Positions 8,055-15,620 of a DNA stretch of 32,615 nt are shown here, piece after piece. Position 1 is the stretch's first letter. Every line of letters starts with the position of its first letter. Source of the DNA: a bacterium (GTDB lineage Bacteria; Actinomycetota; Acidimicrobiia; Spongiisociales; Spongiisociaceae). The position numbers were made by a program, and so were the translations under genes. The DNA lies in assembly GCA_028821575.1 (NCBI GenBank), contig JAPPFW010000023.1, positions 1-32,615 on the forward strand, written 5' to 3'. The notes under the pieces were generated by a model that made no database searches, was not told the origin of the DNA, and was given only the letters and a program-made list of their open reading frames with translations.

Positions 8055-9050
8055 CTACTCGCCTTGGGCGAGGGGATCGTTCCCCGCTCCGCCTTCCTCT
8101 GCGTCCGGTTCGGCGAAGCCGCAGTCGAACACGGCTTCCTCGACATCCTGGCCTCCGAACACCACCCGCTCGTAGAAGACCACCGTGGCGATCTCGTCGG
8201 CGCTGAGGGTGTCCTGGAAGGAAGGCATCTGCCCCCCGCTCCCGACCGCCTTTGCCGTATCCCCGTACGTGGCGCGGCCTGCGGACTGGAATCCGGTGGT
8301 ACCCAGCGCTACCCATTCGATGTGGTCGGTGCACATCGCGAAAGTTGAGAGAACCTCCCCGGCCAGAGCGGGTCCGGAGCCGCCCTCCCCGCCTGCGCCG
8401 TGGCACGAACTGCAACTGGAAGGCGCCGCGTACACCACGCTGCCCTCGCCGATGAGTGCCCGCACGTCCACTCCGCCCGCACCGCCTCCGGCGGCGAACT
8501 CCGACCCGTCGCAGTTCTCGACGGCTCCGGACAGGCGATCCACGGCGAGTTGCCCTCCCACCCCGCAGGTAGGGCCGTTGGCGAAGGTGACCAGGTAGGT
8601 GAGGCCGATGAGGGGTACGGCGAAGAACAGCACCGTCAGCCAGCGAGGAATCGCCGCGGCGATCCTCTCGGTGATCCCGGCGGTGGGGCCGGTGATGACA
8701 GCTTCGAAATCAAGGGACTCCGCCACGCTGACCCGTTCCGGCGGCGGTGGGGCGGCGGTGACCCTCGCGGCTTCGGTCACCGGCGCGACCGGAACGGCAG
8801 TGGTCGGTTGAGGCACCGGTCCGGGCGCCGGTTCCGGCGGAGCCGGCTCAGGGGCCACCGGCGGGGGCGGCGCGGCCGGTGCCGCCTTACGGGCGCCGGC
8901 ATCTGTGGGTGTGGGTGCACCGCCGGCCCACGCGGCCAGTACTTCCTCCACCGGGACGCCGTCCGCGGCGGCGCGGGCTTCTGCCGACCGCTCGATCAGG
9001 TGCTCGGGGCTACCGAGCTTGGCTGCCGCCGCCGCGAGGAGGTCGCTCAT
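8055..9050 (-). CDS. Membrane-anchored monoheme cytochrome c with N-terminal mini-domain
   Basis: 331 residues in four parts: a helical mini-domain (1-43, core PEHLIERSAEARAAADG), a Pro/Ala-rich linker (about 44-105), one membrane helix (137-157), and an extracytoplasmic cytochrome c domain with heme site CSSCH (C213, C216, H217) and a likely Met ligand in GGQMPSF. Cys162 and Cys180 lie outside the heme motif and may form a disulfide. A single helix with the heme outside puts the mini-domain in the cytoplasm. The same mini-domain begins the next upstream gene product and the cytochrome b C-terminal subunit at 13824. By position it corresponds to a CcoP-like subunit, but it has one heme, not two. 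GGGAGG precedes the ATG. Confidence 0.88.
   Translation of the reverse strand: MSDLLAAAAAKLGSPEHLIERSAEARAAADGVPVEEVLAAWAGGAPTPTDAGARKAAPAAPPPPVAPEPAPPEPAPGPVPQPTTAVPVAPVTEAARVTAAPPPPERVSVAESLDFEAVITGPTAGITERIAAAIPRWLTVLFFAVPLIGLTYLVTFANGPTCGVGGQLAVDRLSGAVENCDGSEFAAGGGAGGVDVRALIGEGSVVYAAPSSCSSCHGAGGEGGSGPALAGEVLSTFAMCTDHIEWVALGTTGFQSAGRATYGDTAKAVGSGGQMPSFQDTLSADEIATVVFYERVVFGGQDVEEAVFDCGFAEPDAEEGGAGNDPLAQGE
8058..8072 (-). terminator. Short hairpin at the end of the cytochrome gene
   Basis: ctcgcc-ttg-ggcgag forms a perfect 6-bp stem immediately before the TAG stop of the minus-strand cytochrome gene. There is no T-run, so terminator function is uncertain. Confidence 0.35.
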
Positions 9051-9070
9051 GCTGACGCCTCCCTCCGGTC

Positions 9071-9175
9071 AGGTTCCAGGTTCCAGGTGCGGGGCGCCGG
9101 GCGCCGGGCGCCGGGTGCGGTTGCGTGCGGATCGCTCCTATCGGACATCGAACATCGAACATCGGACAACAGTGC
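9071..9175. repeat. Continuous register of heptamer repeats
   Basis: Fifteen consecutive 7-base blocks can be drawn without changing register: aggttcc twice, aggtgcg, gggcgcc three times, gggtgcg, four unrelated blocks, then tcggaca, tcgaaca twice, tcggaca. Three different unit families therefore share one phase. The array fills most of the 136-base gap between two cytochrome genes of one operon. Confidence 0.8.
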
Positions 9176-9186
9176 CACCGCCATCC

Positions 9187-10002
9187 CTAACTCGACTCCG
9201 CCAGGTAGGTGGCCAACGCCGTCAGATCCGTGTCCGAAAGGTGGCCGTACGAAGGATGCATGCCCTCTGGCAGAACCTGCTCGGGATGCGTCAAGAAAGC
9301 CATGAACTCGTCGACCGTGGCCGGTTCGTCCTCACCTCCGTAGGAGGCACGAGCCCCGACGTGGGCCAGGTCGGGGCCGATCCGCTGCACACCGAAGGTG
9401 GAGGCGCTCAGCGCGTCGGCGAAGGTCTCGGTGGTCGGGCCCAGCCCCACGTCGGCCAGGACGGGTCGCACGAGTTGCGTATGGCAGTAGCCGCAGCCGT
9501 GGTTCAGGTAGACAGCCCGTCCCCGCTCGCCAAGATCGGTCAGTTGGGCGTCCGGAACCAGATGGCGGTAGTCGCCGCCGGTGTTGAACGGTCCGATCAA
9601 GGTGATCAGCAGGCCGAGCAGGAAGAGACCCGCCATCATCAGCCAGGTTCGTGCCGGGTGGAAGCGACGCCCTTCGAGGACGGGCGTCGCCTTGCTGCGC
9701 GCGGGGGCGACCGTCACCGCAGGGGCTGCCACCTCTGGCGCGATGGTCGCGACTGCGGCAGGGGTGGGCGCGGGGGTCGGGGTCTGAGCGGCGGGAGCGG
9801 GTGCGGGGGCCGCCGGCGCCGGTTGGGACGGAGCGGTCTGCGTGGCGGGCGCGGGTGCCGGAGGGGGTGCTCCGCCCCCCCAGGCGCTGAGGACGGCCTC
9901 GTAGGTCGTGCCGTCGGCCTCGGCTCGTGCATGGGCGGCCCGCTCCACGAGGTGCTCGGGCGCTCCAAGGGCCGCCGCGGCCGCCGCGAGCAGGTCACTC
10001 AT
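9187..10002 (-). CDS. CcoO/FixO-like membrane cytochrome c with N-terminal mini-domain
   Basis: 271 residues: mini-domain (1-43, core PEHLVERAAHARAEADG), Pro/Ala linker (about 44-100), one membrane helix (119-137), and a cytochrome c domain. The heme site CGYCH (C170, C173, H174) is followed by TQLVRP, and later RIGPDLAHVG, LTHPEQVLPEGMHPSYGHL and a C-terminal helix. This run matches the cbb3 oxidase subunit CcoO (heme motif, xRPx, GPDLARVG, NPRxVVPxSxMPxYxxL), with the Met of EGMHPSY as likely sixth ligand. CcoO passes electrons to CcoN, but the CcoN-like neighbour here lacks hemes, so the partner is unknown. The start overlaps the CcoN-like stop by 8 bases. Confidence 0.9.
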   Translation of the reverse strand: MSDLLAAAAAALGAPEHLVERAAHARAEADGTTYEAVLSAWGGGAPPPAPAPATQTAPSQPAPAAPAPAPAAQTPTPAPTPAAVATIAPEVAAPAVTVAPARSKATPVLEGRRFHPARTWLMMAGLFLLGLLITLIGPFNTGGDYRHLVPDAQLTDLGERGRAVYLNHGCGYCHTQLVRPVLADVGLGPTTETFADALSASTFGVQRIGPDLAHVGARASYGGEDEPATVDEFMAFLTHPEQVLPEGMHPSYGHLSDTDLTALATYLAESS

Positions 10003-11455
10003 CGCCGGCTCCAGGTCGATCGGTGGTGGTCACCGGCATCAGCATCTCGACCGCGCGGGCCGGTCCTGCCACGTAGGTTCCTATGGCTGCCCAAGCCAGC
10101 AGGGCGATCCCGACCATGGCTGTCACGGAGGCGAGCGCGGCCAGCGTGAACAGGACATCAACCGCGGCGAGCGTCTCGGAGAATCCGCTGCCGCTGTTGG
10201 CACGGGCGCCCGACGCGCTGGCCCAGTTCCAGGTGAGGCCTGCTACCAGGCCGGCGACTGCTATCGCGCTCGCGGCGACTCCGCCCCCCCAAACCGCGAG
10301 CCGGAGCCCGCGATTCACCGTTTCGATGCCGGAGAGCTCCCTTCCGGTGGTGCGAGGGAACGCGTAGTAGACGAAGGCCAGGCCGAGAACCGGGATCGCC
10401 ACCAGCATGAGGCCGGTAGCCAACCCGTCGTGCCAGGTGGTGAGACCCACCACTGCCGCCACAGAGCGAAAGCCGGATGCACCGATCAGGAATGTGATCA
10501 GGCTGTACGCGATCGTCCCGATCAATACCATGCGAGTGACCACGCTCTGGCGGGCCGTCTCCCATTCACCCGATAGCGTTAGCCCGATGTTGGCCGCCAC
10601 GGTGAGGGCCGACAGGGCCAGCCCCATGGAGGCGGCAACGGCGACCGTCTCGGTCCAGTCGGGGGCGGGACCGCCCAGGTACCGTGCGGGGGTGGCCAGC
10701 AGGGCGGTACCGGCGAGAGTCCAGAAACCGGCCCGCGCCAGCGGGCCGGAGAAGAGGGGCCGACCACTTTCCTTTACGACGATGTAGTAGGCGCCCCCGA
10801 TAGCAGCCGCCGGGAATGCCAGCGTCAGCATCCCCCCTGCCACCACGCTCGTCTGGAGGAACGGGCCGATCCCTCCCAGACCGGGGATGCTCCCCGTCAC
10901 GTAGAGCGCCGGGTACCACCACACCGCTCCCACGATGTAGAGGAGGGATACGTAGGTTCCCTGTTCGGTCCGCTCGCGAATCATCGAGGTGACGACCAGC
11001 GCGGGTACGAGCGAGGCCGCCGCGAGCGGCCAGTCGAGCAGCGGGGGGAACTCGGCCAGTTCCGATCCCGCGGGACCGCGGAACAGCACGACCAGCACTC
11101 CGACCACGACCAAGCCGGCATGGGCGACTCCTGACAGCAGTGCCACCGTCTGGTGGCGCAGGGCGACACCCACCAGCCGTGGCGTCAGGTAATAGACGAT
11201 GGCATGGGTAAGGGTTCCGCCGAATCCGTAGACGAGCATGGACCACGCCGCCGGACGCAGCCGCCCGAAGGAAAGGAAGGCCGTGTCCGCGAACAGTGTC
11301 GGTACCGCCAGCTTGATGAACATCACGGACAGCAGCCCTGCACCTGCCAGCGCCAGGAGGCAGGCGAGAAGCATGAGGCCGGACGCGGCGAACTCGCGCC
11401 TGTCCGCCCACCTTGTGGTATCCGCCGAACCGCCGCTGGTCTGCTCGTGCTCCAA
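9995..11455 (-). CDS. CcoN-like heme-copper oxidase subunit I homolog without metal ligands
   Basis: A 486-residue protein with about 12 membrane helices that aligns by eye along most of CcoN, the cbb3 oxidase catalytic subunit. Landmarks are SFGRLRP (63-68), GRPLFSGPLARAGFW (231-245), GGPAPDW (261-267) and the FPRTTGRE end of the helix at 366-373. All six canonical His ligands are replaced: low-spin heme His by Ala70, the Tyr and His of WWYGHN by Ala206 and Gly208, the CuB pair HH by Ala257-Arg258, and the HxH of helix X by Leu345 and Thr347. The only histidines are at 3, 84, 101, 112 and 342. It should not bind heme b, heme b3 or CuB in the normal way and so should not reduce oxygen. TTG start with AGGAG nine bases upstream. 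It leads an operon with two cytochromes c. Confidence 0.82.
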   Translation of the reverse strand: MEHEQTSGGSADTTRWADRREFAASGLMLLACLLALAGAGLLSVMFIKLAVPTLFADTAFLSFGRLRPAAWSMLVYGFGGTLTHAIVYYLTPRLVGVALRHQTVALLSGVAHAGLVVVGVLVVLFRGPAGSELAEFPPLLDWPLAAASLVPALVVTSMIRERTEQGTYVSLLYIVGAVWWYPALYVTGSIPGLGGIGPFLQTSVVAGGMLTLAFPAAAIGGAYYIVVKESGRPLFSGPLARAGFWTLAGTALLATPARYLGGPAPDWTETVAVAASMGLALSALTVAANIGLTLSGEWETARQSVVTRMVLIGTIAYSLITFLIGASGFRSVAAVVGLTTWHDGLATGLMLVAIPVLGLAFVYYAFPRTTGRELSGIETVNRGLRLAVWGGGVAASAIAVAGLVAGLTWNWASASGARANSGSGFSETLAAVDVLFTLAALASVTAMVGIALLAWAAIGTYVAGPARAVEMLMPVTTTDRPGAGDE

Positions 11456-11787
11456 GCCCGATTACTCCTCGTGTCCCGTTGCTTGCCTCAGCGTAGATTA
11501 ACGTCGTGAGGACGCCCGTCATCCGGCCGGGGAGGCCCACGTTCGTGTTGGTCCGATCGACTCACCGTTCCCGCCGACGGGGTGGGACCCGCGGGGCTCC
11601 GGAGGATACGCCGCCGACGGATGGGTTTAGCGAGCGACCACCTTTCTGCTTCAATGGGTTGGACTGATCGGAATGATTCCGAGCCCGCCGACGGTGGGTC
11701 CGCGCGGTCTTCGATGAGGGAGAGGAACCGGACCGGTCGGCAGGGCCGGGCGACCCGAGTCAAGGCGACACGGAGGCGAACTACCAG
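11456..11787. promoter_or_regulatory. Divergent control region of the respiratory locus, with a 15-bp palindrome
   Basis: This 332-base gap separates the CcoN-like gene from the ferredoxin-bc operon, and I see no convincing gene in it. At 11668-11682 lies a perfect palindrome, TCGGAAT-G-ATTCCGA, well placed to act as an operator for one or both arms. Purine-rich ggaggcg precedes the plus-strand start at 11788. No standard Rex box is present. Confidence 0.4.
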
Positions 11788-12561
11788 ATGGTGCAACGCA
11801 AGCTTCGGCAGATGAGCGGCAAGGAGCGAGCGCTCGTCGGCTGGGCGTTGTTTATCCTGGGTTTGGGAGCCTTGGTGGTGGGCATCTGGTTCAACCACTA
11901 CTCGAACTTCCCGTCGTTCGAGACCGTCACCATCGCCGTGGACGAGGCGTCGGGAGTCCGGGCCGGTGATCGCATCATGTTCGAACGCGAGATGCGGACG
12001 GTGGCTAGGACACCGGCGGTGGACCCATCCCTTCCCCAAGTTCCGGTGGACATGATGGTCGAAATAGACAACTTCGGCTGGTTACCGCGCGACTGCATGA
12101 TACAAGGCAGCGACTGGTGCCTACCCTGGTCCACCCTGGGCCACCTGGTCGCCTTCGGCGGAAGCCAGTTGATGCTCCTGGGAGTTGCCATCGCGGTGAT
12201 TCTCGGCCGGCGAATGACCTGGTCGATGGCTGCTCTGGCTGCTTTCCTCGCGATGCTCGAACTGGTACTCCTGCTGGGAACGGTGGCGTCGGAGTGGCTC
12301 AACCTGGCGCAGGGACCCCTCAACTGGACCGAACAGAACGACGCTTTCGGCATCTGGGCTCCCCTTGTTCTCGGCAACCAGGTGGGGGTCAGTTGGGGCG
12401 CCATCAAGGACTTCGTCTCGATCAACTACAACATGGGCGCACTCACCTTTATCATCCTCTTCGCCCGTTGGATCCAGGGCTTCGGCGGTCCGATGCCCCA
12501 AGAGAAGCAGTCACAGACGGTTTCCCCCTACGGGCGCCCGCTGGTCAAAGGAGCCGAGTAG
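11788..12561 (+). CDS. Unknown membrane protein leading the ferredoxin-cytochrome bc operon
   Basis: I do not recognise this 257-residue protein. It has an N-terminal helix (about 16-35), an extracytoplasmic-looking segment of roughly 70 residues containing an acidic region and two cysteines (RDCMIQGSDWC), two more helices (about 112-134 and 138-160), and a late hydrophobic segment (about 212-230). WNLAQG-like aromatic stretches and YNMGALTF lie near the C-terminus. No heme or iron-sulfur motif is visible. It ends directly before the ferredoxin ATG (TAGATG), so co-translation is likely and a subunit role in the same complex is the best inference. An internal ATG at 11812 is an alternative start. 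Confidence 0.78.
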   Translation: MVQRKLRQMSGKERALVGWALFILGLGALVVGIWFNHYSNFPSFETVTIAVDEASGVRAGDRIMFEREMRTVARTPAVDPSLPQVPVDMMVEIDNFGWLPRDCMIQGSDWCLPWSTLGHLVAFGGSQLMLLGVAIAVILGRRMTWSMAALAAFLAMLELVLLLGTVASEWLNLAQGPLNWTEQNDAFGIWAPLVLGNQVGVSWGAIKDFVSINYNMGALTFIILFARWIQGFGGPMPQEKQSQTVSPYGRPLVKGAE

Positions 12562-13017
12562 ATGGCGAAGTCCGAGGTCTGGTTCGAGACCCCGCCGTTC
12601 CGCGACGACTACCAACTGGCGATGGTGGAGAGCGATTACGTCCAGAGCCAGGTCCGGCCCAAGCAGTTCCTCCACATCAACCAGGCCGAGTGCATCCTGT
12701 GTGAAGGCTGCGTGGACATTTGCCCGTGGAAGTGCATCCATTACCTGTCCCTGGACGCCATCGATGAGGCCTATGGAGTCGACCACCCGGAGGACAGCTC
12801 GGACAACCTGGGGTTCTTCGTAGTCGACGAGTACGAGTGCACCAGGTGCCAGCTCTGCATCGACCGTTGCCCGACCAACGTTATTTCGATCGGTAAGTTC
12901 GCGGGGTCGGTCACCGACACCGCGATGAACGCCGGGCTGATCGACCAGGCGCCCTGGGATCTGGACACCGGCGCCCGTGATTTCAAGAACGGCTACACCT
13001 ACGGCATGCGCTGGTAG
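12562..13017 (+). CDS. Ferredoxin-like 2[4Fe-4S] protein
   Basis: A 151-residue soluble protein with two bacterial-type [4Fe-4S] motifs: C44-x2-C47-x2-C50-x3-C54 followed by PWKC, and C93-x2-C96-x2-C99-x3-C103-P. The 38 residues between the motifs and the extra Cys58 resemble iron-sulfur subunits of membrane complexes more than small free ferredoxins. There is no signal peptide, so it should act on the cytoplasmic face. It sits between an unknown membrane protein and cytochrome b, with no gap on its left and 15 bases on its right. A four-cluster-ligand ferredoxin inside a cytochrome bc operon is unusual and suggests an electron entry or exit point on the cytoplasmic side. Confidence 0.92.
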   Translation: MAKSEVWFETPPFRDDYQLAMVESDYVQSQVRPKQFLHINQAECILCEGCVDICPWKCIHYLSLDAIDEAYGVDHPEDSSDNLGFFVVDEYECTRCQLCIDRCPTNVISIGKFAGSVTDTAMNAGLIDQAPWDLDTGARDFKNGYTYGMRW

Positions 13018-13032
13018 ACGGAGGCTCGAGTA

Positions 13033-13806
13033 ATGGTCATGGGAGATGGTCTGAAGCTAAAGGAGCGGGTGTCGATCGCCGCCGACTCCTTCCGGCGTAG
13101 CGCCTTCTGGGAGTCGATGTTCCGTCCAGGGTCCCCCTTCAAGCGAGGGTACAGCGACAGCCCACGTAACCGATCCTACGTGATCATGAACAACGTCCTC
13201 TATCACCTGCATCCCGTAAAGGTCAAGCGGCACGCGGTCCGCCTGTCCTACACGCTATGCCTGGGCGGTACGAGCTTCTTCCTCTTCATCCTGCTCACGA
13301 TCACCGGCATCTTCCTGATGTTCTACTACCGGCCCACCTCCCCGGCCGCATACATCGACGTTGAGGCGCTCTCGACTTCGGTTGCCTTCGGCTCGCTGGT
13401 CCGCAACCTCCACCGATGGGGTGCCCACCTGATGGTCCTGACGGTCTTCCTGCACATGTCGAGGGTGTTCTATCACGGTGCCTACAAGCCCCCTCGCGAG
13501 TTCAACTGGGTGGTGGGCGTGGTCCTGTTGCTGCTGACCCTGCTGCTCTCCTTCACCGGTTACCTGCTGCCGTGGGACCAGTTGGCGCTCTGGGCGGTGA
13601 CGGTGGGCACCAACATGGCCGGCTTCACGCCCGTTTTCGGCAACCAGGTGAAGTTCGCTTTGCTAGGGGGGATCGAGGTAACCGGCAACACGCTGCTGCG
13701 TTTCTACGTTCTCCACGTCCTGTTCCTGCCGTTCGTGATCGTCATCTTCATGGCGGTTCACTTCTGGCGGGTACGCAAGGACGGTGGGATATCAGGGCCG
13801 CTATAG
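13033..13806 (+). CDS. Cytochrome b, N-terminal (b6-type) subunit
   Basis: Four-helix heme-binding half of a split cytochrome b, 257 residues. Heme ligands are H127 and H141 (13 residues between) and H228 and H243 (14 between); this 13/14 spacing is the b6-type pattern. Cys76 in TLCLGG matches the cysteine that attaches heme c(i) in b6f and Firmicute bc complexes, and FYYRPT follows the first helix as in b6. The quinol-site helix [17 protein letters not shown] is intact. An unusual 60-residue polar N-terminus precedes the first helix. GGAGG is about nine bases before the ATG. The protein oxidises menaquinol or another quinol, passing electrons to the Rieske protein and its own hemes. Confidence 0.94.
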   Translation: MVMGDGLKLKERVSIAADSFRRSAFWESMFRPGSPFKRGYSDSPRNRSYVIMNNVLYHLHPVKVKRHAVRLSYTLCLGGTSFFLFILLTITGIFLMFYYRPTSPAAYIDVEALSTSVAFGSLVRNLHRWGAHLMVLTVFLHMSRVFYHGAYKPPREFNWVVGVVLLLLTLLLSFTGYLLPWDQLALWAVTVGTNMAGFTPVFGNQVKFALLGGIEVTGNTLLRFYVLHVLFLPFVIVIFMAVHFWRVRKDGGISGPL

Positions 13807-13823
13807 GAGACGTCTGAGAACCG

Positions 13824-14720
13824 ATGGTGGAGATACCCGAACACCTGCTACGACGCTCGGCGGAGGCGAAGGCGAAGGCCCTTGGAGTGCCGGTGGAGCA
13901 GGTGCTGGCCGAGATGAGAGATGAGACCGCCGCGCAAGCCGCGGAGGTGCCGGCCGCACCGCCGGTTCCCCCACCCCTGTCGACCCCGGATCCCGCACCG
14001 CCGGTCGTCCCGCCGCCCGCTCCCGCCCCCCCGGCGCCGGCTCCAGTGGCGGAGACGCCTGCGCCTGCGCCGGTTGCGGTTGTGGAGGAGACGCCTGCGG
14101 CGGCGGCCGCCACGGTCACGCCACCCGTGTCGGGCAACGGCGCCGCGACCACCGTCTCCCCCCGCTCGGTGGCGCCACCGGAGGAGATACCGGAGGGGGT
14201 GAGACCCCAGCGCCTGCTCACGGTGGTGAAGGCGCGGGCCATCCAGCAGGTCAAGGCCACCCCCACCGACAAGGTCAACACCTGGCCGCACCTGATGATT
14301 GCCGAGTTCACGGCATTGATGGTGTGTACCGCGGCGCTGATCGTCCTGTCGGTGATCCTCCAGGCGCCACTACTGGAGTTAGCCAACTTCAACGAGACGC
14401 CGAACCCGTCGAAGGCGCCGTGGTACTTCCTCGGTTTGCAAGAACTGCTTTCCTACTACGACCCCCAGATCGCCGGGGTGATCATCCCGACCATCACCGG
14501 GCTGCTGGGATTCATGGCCATTCCCTACGTGGACCGCAACCCCTCCACCAAGCCCTCGGACCGCAAGTTCGCCATCATGCTGTTCACGCTGTTCCTCGCC
14601 GGATCGGCGACGCTCACCCTGCTGGGCACCCTGTTCAGGGGTCCCGGCTTCAACTTCACTTACCCATGGGCCGACGGGATCTGGTTCGATGACCTCAAGG
14701 ACTGGGTGCACTTCGAATGA
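13824..14720 (+). CDS. Cytochrome b C-terminal subunit (subunit IV-like) with N-terminal mini-domain
   Basis: 298 residues. The C-terminal ~165 are a subunit IV-like three-helix protein with [20 protein letters not shown], where KAPWY stands at the position of the PEWY quinol-site motif. The first ~130 residues are not part of any cytochrome b I know: a mini-domain (core [17 protein letters not shown]) followed by about 90 residues of Pro/Ala/Val linker. The mini-domain matches those of the two cytochromes c encoded on the opposite arm. In b6f the N-terminus of subunit IV is on the cytoplasmic side, so all three copies should face the cytoplasm. The stop overlaps the Rieske start as ATGA. Confidence 0.92.
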   Translation: MVEIPEHLLRRSAEAKAKALGVPVEQVLAEMRDETAAQAAEVPAAPPVPPPLSTPDPAPPVVPPPAPAPPAPAPVAETPAPAPVAVVEETPAAAAATVTPPVSGNGAATTVSPRSVAPPEEIPEGVRPQRLLTVVKARAIQQVKATPTDKVNTWPHLMIAEFTALMVCTAALIVLSVILQAPLLELANFNETPNPSKAPWYFLGLQELLSYYDPQIAGVIIPTITGLLGFMAIPYVDRNPSTKPSDRKFAIMLFTLFLAGSATLTLLGTLFRGPGFNFTYPWADGIWFDDLKDWVHFE

Positions 14721-15616
14721 CCACCCTCCAGTTGCTGATCGTGGCGATCTCCGGAGTCGTGGTGGTCGGGGTGCTGGGGGCATTCGTGATCGCCTACCGC
14801 CGCACCGCCGGTCCGACCCGACCGTCGCGATCCTGGAGGTCGGAGGTATCGCGCGAGACGCGTAAGGCGGATCGTTCGGCGATTCCGTCGAGACTGGTCG
14901 TCCGGCGTCAGGAGCCCGCTCCCGAGCCCGAGCCGACCGTCAGCGACGTTCCCGACGAACCGGAGGTGTCACCGGCCCCGGTGGCCGTGCAGACGGTGGA
15001 GGTCCTGCGCGTCGAGGAACTCTCGCCCCAGGAGGCCGGCGTCAACCGGCGCCAGTTCTTCGCCAGGGCGCTCGGCATCACGTTCGGTGCCTTCTTGGGC
15101 CTCAACGGGATCTCCTACCTGGCGTTCCTCTGGCCCCGCCTGTCCGGCGGCTTCGGGTCGGACATCGATGTCGGCGCCCTCGCCGATCTGCAATCCGAGG
15201 TTATTCAGGACGACGGATCGATACTCCCCAAGTTCGTGCCCGAGGCCCGCGCCTACATCATCCCCTTCGCCGAGTCAGACATGTCCCGTTCGCAGTTCGG
15301 GGGGATGCCGGTAGTGGCAGGCGGGCTCTCCGCTCTCTTCCAGCGTTGTGTGCACCTCGGTTGCCGGGTTCCGTGGTGCGAGACCTCGCAGGGCTTCGAA
15401 TGCCCCTGCCACGGTTCCAAGTACAACTACGCCGGGGAATACGAGGCGGGTCCGGCGCCCCGCAACCTGGACCGGTTCGAGGTGGCAGACGAGAACGGCC
15501 GCATGATCGTCAAGACCGGCACGATCTTTCAGACTGCCCGGGCCATCGCCAAGACCGTCCCGTACCCGCAGGGTCCCTCGTGCATCGCCCTGACGACCGC
15601 GAACGAGGAGGCCTAG
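14717..15616 (+). CDS. Rieske iron-sulfur protein
   Basis: High-potential [2Fe-2S] subunit of the cytochrome bc complex, 299 residues. Cluster ligands are C211 and H213 (CVHLGC) and C229 and H232 (CPCHGS), with C216 and C231 as the stabilising disulfide. An additional Cys221 lies between the boxes. There are two membrane segments: a first helix at about 4-27, then a charged Pro/Glu linker, then NRRQFF (R111-R112) before the second helix, a twin-arginine-like arrangement as in other Rieske proteins. The last ~30 residues after the cluster domain are hydrophobic or basic and may pack on the membrane. It starts in the stop of the preceding gene (ATGA). Confidence 0.95.
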   Translation: MTTLQLLIVAISGVVVVGVLGAFVIAYRRTAGPTRPSRSWRSEVSRETRKADRSAIPSRLVVRRQEPAPEPEPTVSDVPDEPEVSPAPVAVQTVEVLRVEELSPQEAGVNRRQFFARALGITFGAFLGLNGISYLAFLWPRLSGGFGSDIDVGALADLQSEVIQDDGSILPKFVPEARAYIIPFAESDMSRSQFGGMPVVAGGLSALFQRCVHLGCRVPWCETSQGFECPCHGSKYNYAGEYEAGPAPRNLDRFEVADENGRMIVKTGTIFQTARAIAKTVPYPQGPSCIALTTANEEA

Positions 15617-15620
15617 ACCG

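Noticed and set aside
8055..10002. Pyruvate-dehydrogenase-type subunit-binding domain as an explanation for the N-terminal mini-domains
   Set aside because: The Pro/Ala linker looks similar, but the mini-domain lacks the SPAVRRLA and GTGPxGRI motifs of that family.
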